Below, piece by piece: positions 35,131-49,703 of a DNA stretch of 64,000 bases. The position numbers were made by a program, and so were the translations under genes. This stretch comes from Bacteroidales bacterium (GTDB lineage Bacteria > Bacteroidota > Bacteroidia > Bacteroidales > UBA932). The notes below the pieces were generated by a model, which saw nothing but the letters and a program-made list of their open reading frames with translations, did not search any database and was not told the DNA's origin. The stretch is taken from assembly GCA_015060325.1 (NCBI GenBank), contig SUYQ01000003.1, forward strand, positions 84,528 to 148,527, read 5' to 3'. Numbering within the stretch: position 1 is the first letter of the stretch; the number at the start of each line of letters is the position of its first letter.

Positions 35131-38100
35131 ATGAAAAAATCCCTAATGTTGATGATGGCCTTGCTTATTGCAAGCATAGGCATCGCTACGGCTCAGACCC
35201 TGACAGTTACGGGTACAGTCGTATCAGAAAGTGATGGTCAGCCGGTTGTTGGAGCTTATGTGCTCGTAAACGGAACGACACTCGGCACCATTACAAATGA
35301 CAAAGGAGAATTCGGTATCAGGAACGTTCCTGCTGACGCGAAGGAACTCATCGTGACCTTCCTCGGAATGAGTACCGCATCAGCTCCTGTTCAGGCAGAA
35401 CCAGTAAGGGTAGTCATGAAAGAAGACCAGAACTACCTGGACGACGCGATCGTTGTCGCTTTCGGAGCCACAACTAAAGAGGCCTTTACCGGATCAGCAA
35501 CCGTTGTCAAGGCAGATGAACTCTCAAAGCGCCAGACAACCGATGTGACAAATGCCCTCGTAGGTAAAGTTGCCGGACTGCAACTAAGAGGTAACAGCGG
35601 TCAGCCTGGTGCATCAAGCGGAAGCATCAATATCCGTGGTATCAGTTCAATGTATGCGGGAACCGAACCGCTAGTGATCGTGGACGGATCTCCTTATACT
35701 GCCAGCCTGACAAACATCGCTCAGTCCGACATAGAGTCGGTGACAGTTCTCAAGGATGCTGCATCAGCAGCTCTTTATGGAGCCCGTGGCGCGGCCGGTG
35801 TCATCATAATCACAACAAAAAAAGGTAAATCAAAAGATGCAGTCGTGAATTTTGATATGAAGCTCGGAGTCAATTCACGTGCACTTCAAGACTATGATCT
35901 TGTGACAGATCCTGGCGAATATTATGAAGCATACTATGCTCAGCTTTATAATAAGTATTTCTATGGAGACGGAATGCTTCACGAGGATGCGGACAAGCTG
36001 GCCAACGAGCAGATGCTCAAGGACCTTCAGTACAATGTCTTTACCTATCCCGAGAATGAAAACCTTATCGTGAACGGCAAGCTTAATCCTAATGCTACAT
36101 TGGGAAGGAAAGTTACCTACAATGGTACAGACTATTGGATGACGCCGGACAACTGGACTGACGAGGCATACAGGAACAGTCTGCGTCAGGAATATAATCT
36201 TAGCATAAATGGAGGCACAGACCGTTCCAGCTATTATATGAGCATGGGATATCTCAACGAAGACGGTATTGTGGAGCATTCTAATTTTGAGCGTATTTCT
36301 GCTAGAGTCAAGGCGGATTATCAGGCTAAGAAATGGCTTAAGGTGGGCACAAATATCAGCTACGTACACTCTAAGCAGAATCAGAATTCCAACTGGGGAA
36401 CTTCTGCCAGCAGTGCAAACCTGTTCGCCTATACTTCGCAGGTCGGTGCAATTTACCCGATTTATGTGAGAACAATCGATGCAAACGGAAATGTTTCGAT
36501 AAAGACAGATGAATATGGCAATCCTGCATATGACTACGGTGTGGCAGCTACAGGTTATGGAGTGACGAGACCATATCTCAGCACAGGCAACCCTCTCGGT
36601 GCCAACAATTACAACAGCTACAACGTAGGTGGAAACCAGCTCAACGCGAGCGCTTATGCCGACGTCCTTTTCACTGACTTCCTGAAGCTTACCGTAAACA
36701 GCACTGTGATCTGGGGCAACTCCACTGCCTCATCTTTCGGAAACATGTTCTATGGATCTTCTGCTGCATCAGGTGGAGAGATTTCAAAGACTGCAAGCGA
36801 GGGCTTAAGGACCAACAATGTCCAGACTCTGACATATTTCGATACATTCGGCAATCACAATGTGACAGCAATGCTCGGCCATGAGTATTATAACGCAAAG
36901 ACCAAATATCTCTATGCCCATGCAAAGGGAATGTTCTCGCCTGAAATCCAGGAGATCGGAGCAGCCGCCACCAAGGATGACTCGGACTCATATTCTACAG
37001 AATACAATGTCGAAGGCTACTTCCTCAGCGCACAGTATGACTATGCCAACAGATATTATGCGTCTGTCAGCTTCCGTCGCGATGCAACATCATACTTCGC
37101 ACCTGAGAACCGTTGGGGTAATTTCTGGTCTGTAGGAGCTGCCTGGATCATCTCAAAGGAGAGTTTCATGCAGAATGCAGGATGGGTCGACCAGCTGAAG
37201 CTGAAGGCATCCATCGGACAACAGGGTAATGACAACATCGGCTCTTACAATTATATTGACCTCTATAGTCTTTCAAAGGCTACTGATACAAGTATGAGTG
37301 CTGCCTTCTACCGCAAGGGTAATCCTAACATAACATGGGAGACAACAACAAACTTCAACGCAGGCCTCGAGTTCAGCTTGTGGGGAGGCCGTCTTAGCGG
37401 TTCATTAGATGTATATAACAAGAAGACATCGGACCTTCTTTTCTGGACATCAATCCCCGAATCTTCTGGTTCAAGAGGAATGTATGACAACATCGGAGAC
37501 ATCAGAAACTATGGTGTAGAGCTTTCTCTCAACGCGACCCTGGTCAGGACAAGACTGGTGGACTGGTCGGTATTCGGCAATATTTCGCACAACAAGACCA
37601 AGATTCTGACCCTCCCGCCATCAAAGATACTTACAGGAGGATTCTCTGAGAGCGCCAACGGATATGTCACCTATTATTATAGGGAAGGCGGCGAACTCAA
37701 CAATTACTATGCACCATGCTACGCAGGTGTAGATGATCTTGGACAGGCTATGTTCTATGTAGACGTCGTTACAACAGATGAGAATGGTAATGAGGTTGTA
37801 ATCGAGAAAGGCGACAAGACATATGACTTCAACGCTGCAACGAAATATGAACATGGCAGCATCCTTCCTAAGGCGTTCGGAGGTTTCGGTACCGAACTTC
37901 GCGTCGGTGGCTTTGATCTGTCTCTCATGTTCGATTATCAGCTTGGAGGAAAGGTATTTGACATGTATTATCAGGGAGTGATAGGAAGTTCAGAGAATGC
38001 TCAGGGCGCCGGAATGGCCATCCATAAGGACTGGAAGAAAGCCTGGAGTCCGACCAACACTTCAAGCAACCTTCCTCGCTGGCAGTACGGAGACATGTAT

Positions 38101-38355
38101 GGTTCTGCGTCAAGTGACCTTTTCCTCACCAGTGCAAGCTATCTCAACTTCCAGTCGTTCGCTGTAGGATACACGCTTCCTGAAAAGCTTTTCAAGAATA
38201 AGTGCAAGATGCGTATTTATGCAGCAGGCGAGAATCTCTGGTTCTGGTCAGCTCGCAAGGGACTCGACCCTCGATATGCATATGAAGGAAATGTAAGCGT
38301 GCTCAGCTATTCTCCGGCCAGAACAATTTCAGGCGGTATTCAGTTCACATTCTAA
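35131..38355 (+). CDS. SusC/RagA-family TonB-dependent transporter (right operon)
   Basis: A 1074-residue transporter with a signal peptide (ASIGIATAQ), carboxypeptidase-regulatory-like domain (about 24-105), plug (about 110-235, with LYGARGAAGVIIITTKKGK) and a barrel ending in Phe (SGGIQFTF). The first 110 residues are very similar to the left SusC; after LDDAIVVAFGATTKEA the two diverge, and the barrel differs, so substrates should differ. It is followed by a SusD 12 bases later. With no consensus promoter facing it, it is probably OFF in this assembly. Confidence 0.96.
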   Translation: MKKSLMLMMALLIASIGIATAQTLTVTGTVVSESDGQPVVGAYVLVNGTTLGTITNDKGEFGIRNVPADAKELIVTFLGMSTASAPVQAEPVRVVMKEDQNYLDDAIVVAFGATTKEAFTGSATVVKADELSKRQTTDVTNALVGKVAGLQLRGNSGQPGASSGSINIRGISSMYAGTEPLVIVDGSPYTASLTNIAQSDIESVTVLKDAASAALYGARGAAGVIIITTKKGKSKDAVVNFDMKLGVNSRALQDYDLVTDPGEYYEAYYAQLYNKYFYGDGMLHEDADKLANEQMLKDLQYNVFTYPENENLIVNGKLNPNATLGRKVTYNGTDYWMTPDNWTDEAYRNSLRQEYNLSINGGTDRSSYYMSMGYLNEDGIVEHSNFERISARVKADYQAKKWLKVGTNISYVHSKQNQNSNWGTSASSANLFAYTSQVGAIYPIYVRTIDANGNVSIKTDEYGNPAYDYGVAATGYGVTRPYLSTGNPLGANNYNSYNVGGNQLNASAYADVLFTDFLKLTVNSTVIWGNSTASSFGNMFYGSSAASGGEISKTASEGLRTNNVQTLTYFDTFGNHNVTAMLGHEYYNAKTKYLYAHAKGMFSPEIQEIGAAATKDDSDSYSTEYNVEGYFLSAQYDYANRYYASVSFRRDATSYFAPENRWGNFWSVGAAWIISKESFMQNAGWVDQLKLKASIGQQGNDNIGSYNYIDLYSLSKATDTSMSAAFYRKGNPNITWETTTNFNAGLEFSLWGGRLSGSLDVYNKKTSDLLFWTSIPESSGSRGMYDNIGDIRNYGVELSLNATLVRTRLVDWSVFGNISHNKTKILTLPPSKILTGGFSESANGYVTYYYREGGELNNYYAPCYAGVDDLGQAMFYVDVVTTDENGNEVVIEKGDKTYDFNAATKYEHGSILPKAFGGFGTELRVGGFDLSLMFDYQLGGKVFDMYYQGVIGSSENAQGAGMAIHKDWKKAWSPTNTSSNLPRWQYGDMYGSASSDLFLTSASYLNFQSFAVGYTLPEKLFKNKCKMRIYAAGENLWFWSARKGLDPRYAYEGNVSVLSYSPARTISGGIQFTF

Positions 38356-38367
38356 AGACAGGTAACA

Positions 38368-39987
38368 ATGAAGACTTTATTTAAAATAATGATTGTAGCC
38401 GGGGGCTTGATACTTACCGGCTGCATAAAGGAGACAATGCCGCAGCAGAATGTCGCAACATCCGACCAGGTGGCCAATTCTCCAGGAGTGTTCCAGACAT
38501 TCGTGAACACTTGCACATCATCACTTGTGGGCCAGTTCACTTACAGTGGCTCAAGTATGTATCCTTGGGATTACGGATATCCATCATTTTTTCTGCAGCG
38601 TGATGTAATGGGTCAGGACATCGTCCTGGACGAGCAGGACTGGTATACCACATGGTATGGCGTAGGGACAGGACTCGGTCCGAGATATGCAGTATGCCAG
38701 CTTCCTTGGACATACTACTACAAATGGATCAACAACTGTAATACAGTCCTCAATATGGCCGGAGACAACCCTTCGGAAGATATGGTACATGGAGCAGGAA
38801 TTGCTCTTGCGATGAGAGCAATGTTCTATATGGACCTTGCAAGAATGTTCCAGTACACTTACAAGGGAAACGAGAATAAGATCACCGTCCCTATCGTAAC
38901 CGAGAAGACGCTTGACTTCACCAATAACCCTCGCGCCACAAACACTGAGATCTGGGCATTCATTCTCGAAGACCTGGACCGTGCTGAGAAATATCTTGCC
39001 GAGTATGTCCGCGCGGACATATACACTCCTGATGTAAAGGTTGTGTATGGACTCAAGGCACGTGCATATCTTACTATGGAAGATTTTCCTAATGCTGAAA
39101 AGTATGCAAAGATGGCACAGGAGGGATTCTCACCTCTGTCAGAAGTCGAATATCTCGATCGTATGACAGCATTCAACACTCCTAACCATGCATGGATCTA
39201 TGGTTTGACATTCAAGTCTGACGATCCGAACATCCTTCTGAATGACTCAGACTCTAACTGGGGCTCCCAGATGTTCCTTGAAGTCCAGGATGTTCTATAT
39301 GCAAGCAATTATGGCCAGCCGAAGAGAATCGACGCTCATCTGTATTCGACAATTCCTGACACTGACTATAGAAAGAAATGTTATATAGACTTTGCAATCG
39401 ACAATATGGATTATGAGTCAGCTGTCGAGGCTATCAGAGCATATTCAGACTACCCGGAAAGAATCATCGCTTCAGCTGGCGCCACAACCAGCGGTGCGGT
39501 CGGTGGACTTCAACTTAAGTTCAGAGCCGGTGGCGGAGCCGACGGACGTAATGGAAACGCTTTTGCAGCCACATGTGTAGCAGTCCCTTTGATGCGTGTT
39601 GAGGAAATGATGCTTATCGAAGCAGAGGCGGCAGGAATGCAGGATGAAGGCCGCGGAAAGCAGCTTCTCGAAGCATTTGCAAAGCTTCGCAACCCTCAGT
39701 ATGCTTATGATGCAACTGTCTCATTCCGTGACAATGTATGGTGGCAGCGCAGAGTTGAACTTTGGGGAGAAGGCTTTGCTACATTTGACATCAAACGTCT
39801 TAATAAGGGCGTGATCAGAAGCTATGCAGGAACCAACCATTACGAAGGTGTCCGCTTCAATACAGAAACGGCTCCGTCCTGGATGAATCTGTGTATCGTC
39901 GAGACTGAGACCGAGTATAACAAGGGTATTCAGGAAAACAATCCTACACCTATGACACCTGAGGATTCACCTGAACATGTGTGGTAA
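38368..39987 (+). CDS. SusD-like nutrient-binding lipoprotein (right operon)
   Basis: A 539-residue lipoprotein: short signal with lipobox (LTGC), then helices that fit the SusD/RagB fold (ALAMRAMFYMDLARMFQYTYKG, VVYGLKARAYLTMEDFPNAEKYA). The C-terminal part has the SusD ending motif in the form WWQRRVELWGEGFATFDIKRLNKG. It belongs to the SusD-like group with large inserts (about 90-130 and 390-450, glycine/alanine-rich). It should pair with the SusC encoded just upstream. Confidence 0.92.
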   Translation: MKTLFKIMIVAGGLILTGCIKETMPQQNVATSDQVANSPGVFQTFVNTCTSSLVGQFTYSGSSMYPWDYGYPSFFLQRDVMGQDIVLDEQDWYTTWYGVGTGLGPRYAVCQLPWTYYYKWINNCNTVLNMAGDNPSEDMVHGAGIALAMRAMFYMDLARMFQYTYKGNENKITVPIVTEKTLDFTNNPRATNTEIWAFILEDLDRAEKYLAEYVRADIYTPDVKVVYGLKARAYLTMEDFPNAEKYAKMAQEGFSPLSEVEYLDRMTAFNTPNHAWIYGLTFKSDDPNILLNDSDSNWGSQMFLEVQDVLYASNYGQPKRIDAHLYSTIPDTDYRKKCYIDFAIDNMDYESAVEAIRAYSDYPERIIASAGATTSGAVGGLQLKFRAGGGADGRNGNAFAATCVAVPLMRVEEMMLIEAEAAGMQDEGRGKQLLEAFAKLRNPQYAYDATVSFRDNVWWQRRVELWGEGFATFDIKRLNKGVIRSYAGTNHYEGVRFNTETAPSWMNLCIVETETEYNKGIQENNPTPMTPEDSPEHVW

Positions 39988-40016
39988 TCTGAAATAACCT
40001 TTAATTTTGAAATGAT

Positions 40017-40874
40017 ATGAAGAATATATTACATATAATAGCAGCAGGCGTAGTCTTTTCGCTCCTTGCCGCCTGTTCGGAGAAATTGGGTACAGAACCT
40101 GGAAACGACCCGACACCAAAGGCTACAATCTATCAGTATGCGCCAGGCGAGGGATATAATTCAGACGAAGATGTTGTGGTTCGATTCGTTTCAAACGGTA
40201 AGGTTGAGAAACTTTGCTATCTCGTTGAACCTGTAGCTGAAAAAGAGTCGTTCATCAATGAGAACGGAGAAGCCGAATATGCAAAGAAAGTTCTTTCTGA
40301 GGGACTTGAAGTGCCTTCTGCTGAGCTTAAGTCATACAATGATACTTTGACAGGCCTTGCAGGAACATATGCAGTGACAGCTGCAGCTGTTTCCGGAGGT
40401 GAGACAATCCTTTCCGAGTCTGTATTTTATGGTCTTTCATGGTCAACACTTTCCTCAGGAACTTATACATTTGCAGTTTTGAGCGGTATGGGTCTGGCTC
40501 CTGCCCAGACCGAATTCCAGGTATGCGATACGGATCCGAATCTGTACAGATTCAAAGATGTCTTCAAGCCAGGCTATAGCCTTAAGATCGTTGCACTGCC
40601 GGAGTATACCAACACGGATGATTATGGCACATATACATTCTGCAGAGTGCCTGTTCAGGATACCGGTTTCTCTTATGGTGATTATGGTGCGATAGGTGTT
40701 CGCGATATCGGATACTGGCAGGGCGATGAGTCTTATGTCACTCAAAACGGATTTGAATCATGCTACTACACAGATGGACCTGACAAAGGATGCCTCTATG
40801 TATATGTGCAGTATTTTGTTTCCGCAGGTAATCTAGGATATAATTATGACGTCTATGTTCCTTCAGCTGAATAG
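40017..40874 (+). CDS. Accessory lipoprotein of the right SusCD operon
   Basis: A 285-residue lipoprotein with lipobox (LLAAC). Residues about 35-140 look like a fibronectin type III-like/SusE-type domain (KATIYQYAPGEGYNSDEDVVVRF, GLAGTYAVTAAAVSGGE). The rest is an aromatic-rich beta domain (YSFGDYG-like turns, many Tyr) that could bind ligand. It starts 29 bases after SusD and ends just before the right boundary repeat. No exact family can be given. Confidence 0.8.
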   Translation: MKNILHIIAAGVVFSLLAACSEKLGTEPGNDPTPKATIYQYAPGEGYNSDEDVVVRFVSNGKVEKLCYLVEPVAEKESFINENGEAEYAKKVLSEGLEVPSAELKSYNDTLTGLAGTYAVTAAAVSGGETILSESVFYGLSWSTLSSGTYTFAVLSGMGLAPAQTEFQVCDTDPNLYRFKDVFKPGYSLKIVALPEYTNTDDYGTYTFCRVPVQDTGFSYGDYGAIGVRDIGYWQGDESYVTQNGFESCYYTDGPDKGCLYVYVQYFVSAGNLGYNYDVYVPSAE

Positions 40875-40885
40875 GAACAGATCAG

Positions 40886-40958
40886 GAACCTTCTGGTTAC
40901 ACACATAAATATTGACGAAGCCGGGCGGCACCTGTGAAGGACCGCCCGGCTGTCATTT
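40886..40958 (-). repeat. Right boundary inverted repeat of the SusCD island
   Basis: The reverse complement of this 73-bp stretch matches 22586-22659. Its hairpin is perfect here (arms GCCGGGCGG and CCGCCCGGC). It lies between the convergent lipoprotein and groEL genes. No T-run follows the stem on either strand. Confidence 0.9.
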
Positions 40959-40973
40959 ATCGATAATCGGATA

Positions 40974-42867
<1,894 letters not shown>

Positions 42868-42876
42868 TGGAGAAAT

Positions 42877-43143
42877 CTACAGTATTGCCAGGATGTCTGA
42901 CTGTTTCATTATAAGGTAATCCTTGCCGTCGACTGAAACTTCAGTACCGGCATATTTGCCGTAGATCACGACATCGCCTACCTTCACTTCCATAGGCTCG
43001 TCCTTCTTGCCGGGACCGGCCGCTACGACTGTACCCTGCTGAGGTTTTTCCTTTGCTGTGTCAGGGATGTAAAGTCCCGACGCTGTCTGAGTCTCCGCAG
43101 CCTTTGGCTCGATGACTACTCTGTCTGCTAATGGTTTGATCAT
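42877..43143 (-). CDS. groS: Co-chaperonin GroES (10 kDa)
   Basis: The start at 43143 ([13 protein letters not shown]) fits the family; upstream in-frame sequence is repeat DNA. The 88-residue subunit has the mobile-loop region (about 16-33, [18 protein letters not shown]) and the roof and core strands ([38 protein letters not shown]). It caps the GroEL ring. Confidence 0.97.
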   Translation of the reverse strand: MIKPLADRVVIEPKAAETQTASGLYIPDTAKEKPQQGTVVAAGPGKKDEPMEVKVGDVVIYGKYAGTEVSVDGKDYLIMKQSDILAIL

Positions 43144-43177
43144 ATTTTTCGGTTTGTTAATTATTTTCGGTTTTATA

Positions 43178-43312
43178 GATCCCTCGACTCGCTTCGCTCG
43201 CTCGGGATGACAAGGAGGAGACTCGCTCGGGATGGCATCGTGGAGGTACGCTCGGGATGACATGGAGGAGACTCGCTCGGGATGGCATCGTGGAGGTATC
43301 TCGGGATAACAA
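43178..43312 (+). repeat. CGACTCGCT-family repeat with 50-bp duplication upstream of groES
   Basis: A core CTCGACTCGCTTCGCTCGCT is followed by two 50-bp units (43201-43250 and 43251-43300). Each has CTCGGGATGACA, GGAGGAGACTCGCTCGGGAT and GGCATCGTGGAGGTA. The array lies in the leader region of groES. Confidence 0.85.
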
Positions 43313-43361
43313 GGAAACGACAAAGAAAATGCCAGTCGGGATTGACTGACATTTTGTCATA

Positions 43362-44507
43362 TTACTTTGTAGAGAACCTGTAGATACAACTGTGAGTGTA
43401 GGTCTCTCCTGGATTCAGAAGGGTTGACGGGAAGTTGTCATGATTTGGAGTGTCAGGGTATTTCTGAGTCTCCAGGGCGATCGACTCACGATACTTCAGG
43501 GCCCTGCCATATTTACCCTCTGTCGTGCCGTCGAAGAAGTTACCGCCATAGAACTGGAGCGCAGGCTGATCGGTGTAGACTTCCATGAATCTGCCCGAAG
43601 CAGGCTCATAAACCGATGCCGCAAGTTCCATCTGATCCGGAGTCTTTCTGTCAAGCACCCAGTTGTGGTCATATCCTCCGCCATTCTTAAGCTGCTCATC
43701 CTCTACCTCCAGATCCTGTCCGACAGTCTTCGGCTCACGGAAATCAAACGGAGTATCTGTCACATCAGCGATCTCACCGGACGGAATCAGCACCTCATTG
43801 ACCGGTGTGGTCTTCGATCCGTTTATATATAATATATGGTCATTGATGGTGCCGTTTCCTTCTCCCTTGAGATTGAAGAACGAATGGTGCGAAATGTTTA
43901 CGTGAGTAGCCTTGTCGGTAACAGCCTCATAATCGATCTTGAATTCATTTGCAGAGGTGAGTGCATATGTCATTCTGATCTTCAGGTTGCCAGGCATTCC
44001 CTCCTGTCCGTCAGCATGAAGATATGAAAGGACCAAGGTACTGTCGTTCACGTTCTCGACGTCCCAAACTACCATATCAAGACCATTGTTTCCTCCATGG
44101 AGGGTCTGGCCATTATTATTCTTCGGGAATTCATAGGTTTCTTCACCGATGGTATATGTCCCGTCCGCGATACGGTTGGCATAAGGGCCGACAACAGCGC
44201 CAAGGAAACGCTCCCCTTTATTATGGACATATGAATCTATATTATTATAGCCAAGGACGATATCCTCATAATCGCCATTCTTGTCAGGGACCCACAGCGA
44301 GACAACACGTCCGCCGAAATCAGTCACCTGCATCACAAGGTCTCCGGCACGGAGTGTATAAAGCGAAGTTGACTTACCGTCAATTTCCGTCTTGAAATCT
44401 TCTGCATTCATAAGCTGGATTTCTTCAGCTTCATCTTTCTTGTCATTTGAAGCGCATGACAGCAACATTGCCGCACACGCTGCCGCCCAAAACAGTCTTT
44501 TAATCAT
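43362..44507 (-). CDS. Lipoprotein galactose mutarotase (aldose 1-epimerase)
   Basis: A 381-residue enzyme that interconverts alpha and beta anomers of aldoses. Unlike cytosolic GalM it has an N-terminal lipobox (LLSC), so it should act in the periplasm or at the outer membrane. The active-site segments are GPYANRI, QTLHGG, the catalytic NISHHSFFNL, GYDHNWVL and a late Glu in GRALKYRESIALETQ. It starts 11 bases after the upstream methyltransferase. An extracellular or periplasmic mutarotase fits with the nearby secreted beta-galactosidase. Confidence 0.92.
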   Translation of the reverse strand: MIKRLFWAAACAAMLLSCASNDKKDEAEEIQLMNAEDFKTEIDGKSTSLYTLRAGDLVMQVTDFGGRVVSLWVPDKNGDYEDIVLGYNNIDSYVHNKGERFLGAVVGPYANRIADGTYTIGEETYEFPKNNNGQTLHGGNNGLDMVVWDVENVNDSTLVLSYLHADGQEGMPGNLKIRMTYALTSANEFKIDYEAVTDKATHVNISHHSFFNLKGEGNGTINDHILYINGSKTTPVNEVLIPSGEIADVTDTPFDFREPKTVGQDLEVEDEQLKNGGGYDHNWVLDRKTPDQMELAASVYEPASGRFMEVYTDQPALQFYGGNFFDGTTEGKYGRALKYRESIALETQKYPDTPNHDNFPSTLLNPGETYTHSCIYRFSTK

Positions 44508-44518
44508 ATCTGTTGAAA

Positions 44519-45052
44519 TTAAAGTTTATGCAATCTGAAATGCCACAGCATGACACCCATGCTGACTGAAACGTTAAGGGAATGCTTGGTTCCGAACTGC
44601 GGGATCTCCAACGCAAAGTCAGAAGCGTCAACAACCTCCTGAGAAACTCCTGACACCTCATTTCCGAAAACCACAGCATATTTCGTCTCCGGAGATGGGA
44701 CGAACTTGTCAAGCATGACGGATCCGACAGTCTGTTCTGCACTTACTATCGTATATCCGGCCTCCTTCAACCTCCTGACCGCATCCATCGTATCGGGGAC
44801 ATATTCCCACTCGACACTGTCTTCTGCGCCCAGGGCTGACTTATGAATATCCGCAGAAGGCGGTACGGCGCAGATTCCGCACAGCCAGACCTTATCTATC
44901 TTGAATGAATCTGCAGTCCTGAATGCCGAGCCCACATTATGCGCACTGCGGATGTTGTCAAGGACAATGACAATTCCCGATTCGGGCAACTGCTTGTATT
45001 CCAGAGCTGATACCCTGCCAAGTTCGATATTCAAAAGTTTCCTGTTATGCAT
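44519..45052 (-). CDS. TrmH/SpoU-family RNA 2'-O-methyltransferase
   Basis: The start is placed at 45052 (MHNRKLLNIELGR); the longer frame to 45109 overlaps the glyA start and promoter. The 177-residue SPOUT protein has the three motifs of the family: NIRSAHNVGSAFRTAD (motif 1), VVFGNEVSGVS (motif 2) and IPQFGTKHSLNVSVSMGVMLW (motif 3, knotted SAM site). It methylates a ribose in tRNA or rRNA; the target cannot be told. It is divergent from glyA. Confidence 0.92.
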   Translation of the reverse strand: MHNRKLLNIELGRVSALEYKQLPESGIVIVLDNIRSAHNVGSAFRTADSFKIDKVWLCGICAVPPSADIHKSALGAEDSVEWEYVPDTMDAVRRLKEAGYTIVSAEQTVGSVMLDKFVPSPETKYAVVFGNEVSGVSQEVVDASDFALEIPQFGTKHSLNVSVSMGVMLWHFRLHKL

Positions 45053-45078
45053 AGGGTGCAAAAATAAAAAAAAATAGT

Positions 45079-45086
45079 TACTTTTG
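45079..45086 (+). promoter_or_regulatory. -7 element for glyA
   Basis: TACTTTTG fits TAnnTTTG and lies 21 bases before the glyA start. No TTG at the -33 position. Confidence 0.5.
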
Positions 45087-45107
45087 CACTCAAATAAAAC
45101 TAAACCC

Positions 45108-46436
45108 ATGAAACAGGATCTTCAGATATTCAATCTCATCAAGAAGGAAGAAGACAGACAGACTTCAGGCATCGAACTCATCGCATCAGAAAATTATGTA
45201 AGCAAGCAGGTATTGGAAGCGCTTGGATCGATCTGCACAAACAAGTATGCAGAAGGCTATCCGGGAGCAAGATACTATGGCGGATGCGAGGTTGTAGACC
45301 AGATCGAGCAGCTGGCGATAGACCGTCTCTGCGAGCTTTTCGAAGCTGAATATGCAAACGTACAGCCTCATTCAGGAGCTCAGGCAAACATGGCTGTGAT
45401 GATGGCATGTCTGAAACCAGGCGAGACATTCATGGGACTTGACCTCGCTCATGGAGGACACCTTACACACGGTTCTCCTGTCAACATGTCCGGCATCCTG
45501 TACAACGCAGTTGCATATGGTCTCAGCGAGACTACCGGAATGATCGACTACGAGCAGATGGAGCAGAGAGCTCTCGAACATAAGCCAAAGCTCATCATCG
45601 GAGGTGCATCTGCATATTCAAGAGAATGGGACTATGCGAGAATGCGCGAGATAGCAGACAAGGTAGGGGCGATCTTCTGGGTAGACATGGCTCACACTGC
45701 AGGACTTATCGCAGCAGGACTTCTCAGCAATCCTGTCAAATATGCTCATATCGTGACATCCACAACCCACAAGACTCTTCGCGGACCTCGCGGAGGAATC
45801 ATCCTGATGGGCAAGGACTTTGACAACCCATGGGGCCTCACTACTCCCAAAGGCGTCGTAAAGAAGATGTCACAGATACTGAACTCAAGCGTATTCCCTG
45901 GCGTGCAGGGCGGTCCGCTCGAGCACTGCATCGCCGCAAAGGCAGTGTCATTCTACGAGGCTCTCCAGCCTGAATTCAAGGAATATCAGAGACAGGTGGT
46001 AAGCAATGCGGCTGCAATGGCTGAATCATTCAAGGCAAGAGGCTACAAGATCGTTTCCGGCGGAACTGACAACCATCTTCTCCTTATCGACCTTCGTACC
46101 AAGTTCCCTGAACTTACCGGTAAGGTTGCTGAAAAGGAGCTCGGAAAGGCAGATATCACCCTCAACAAGAATATGGTACCTTTCGATTCACGCTCACCAT
46201 TCCAGACATCTGGAGTACGTGTAGGAACCCCTGCGATCACATCACGCGGTTTTGTGGAGAAGGACATGGAATTCATCGTCAACCTCATCGACCAGGTACT
46301 TACAAATGCTGCATCAAACCTCGATCTGATAGCAGGCAAGACCGAAGAGGGACGCGAAGCTTATGAAGAAGTTCTCGAGACAGTAAGGAAGCAGGTCCGC
46401 ATGAAGACAAACGGAATGCCGCTGAACAGATACTAG
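45108..46436 (+). CDS. glyA: Serine hydroxymethyltransferase
   Basis: The start at 45108 ([18 protein letters not shown]) follows the -7 box. The 442-residue PLP enzyme converts serine and tetrahydrofolate to glycine and 5,10-methylene-THF. Family motifs: [32 protein letters not shown], the PLP lysine Lys222 in [14 protein letters not shown], and [14 protein letters not shown]. It ends before a long bidirectional terminator. Confidence 0.98.
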   Translation: MKQDLQIFNLIKKEEDRQTSGIELIASENYVSKQVLEALGSICTNKYAEGYPGARYYGGCEVVDQIEQLAIDRLCELFEAEYANVQPHSGAQANMAVMMACLKPGETFMGLDLAHGGHLTHGSPVNMSGILYNAVAYGLSETTGMIDYEQMEQRALEHKPKLIIGGASAYSREWDYARMREIADKVGAIFWVDMAHTAGLIAAGLLSNPVKYAHIVTSTTHKTLRGPRGGIILMGKDFDNPWGLTTPKGVVKKMSQILNSSVFPGVQGGPLEHCIAAKAVSFYEALQPEFKEYQRQVVSNAAAMAESFKARGYKIVSGGTDNHLLLIDLRTKFPELTGKVAEKELGKADITLNKNMVPFDSRSPFQTSGVRVGTPAITSRGFVEKDMEFIVNLIDQVLTNAASNLDLIAGKTEEGREAYEEVLETVRKQVRMKTNGMPLNRY

Positions 46437-46455
46437 AAAATAGACATCAAAATAA

Positions 46456-46491
46456 GAAATGAGGCTCACAGATTGATGTGAGCCTCATTTC
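46456..46491. terminator. Bidirectional terminator between glyA and the GH2 gene
   Basis: A perfect 15-bp stem (GAAATGAGGCTCACA and complement) with a 6-base loop between the convergent genes. Confidence 0.88.
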
Positions 46492-46493
46492 GT

Positions 46494-49703
<3,210 letters not shown>

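Noticed and set aside
40886..40958. Right boundary repeat as an ordinary rho-independent terminator
   Set aside because: The stem is strong but no T-run follows on either strand, and the similarity to the left copy extends far beyond the hairpin. A termination role is not excluded but does not explain the whole element.
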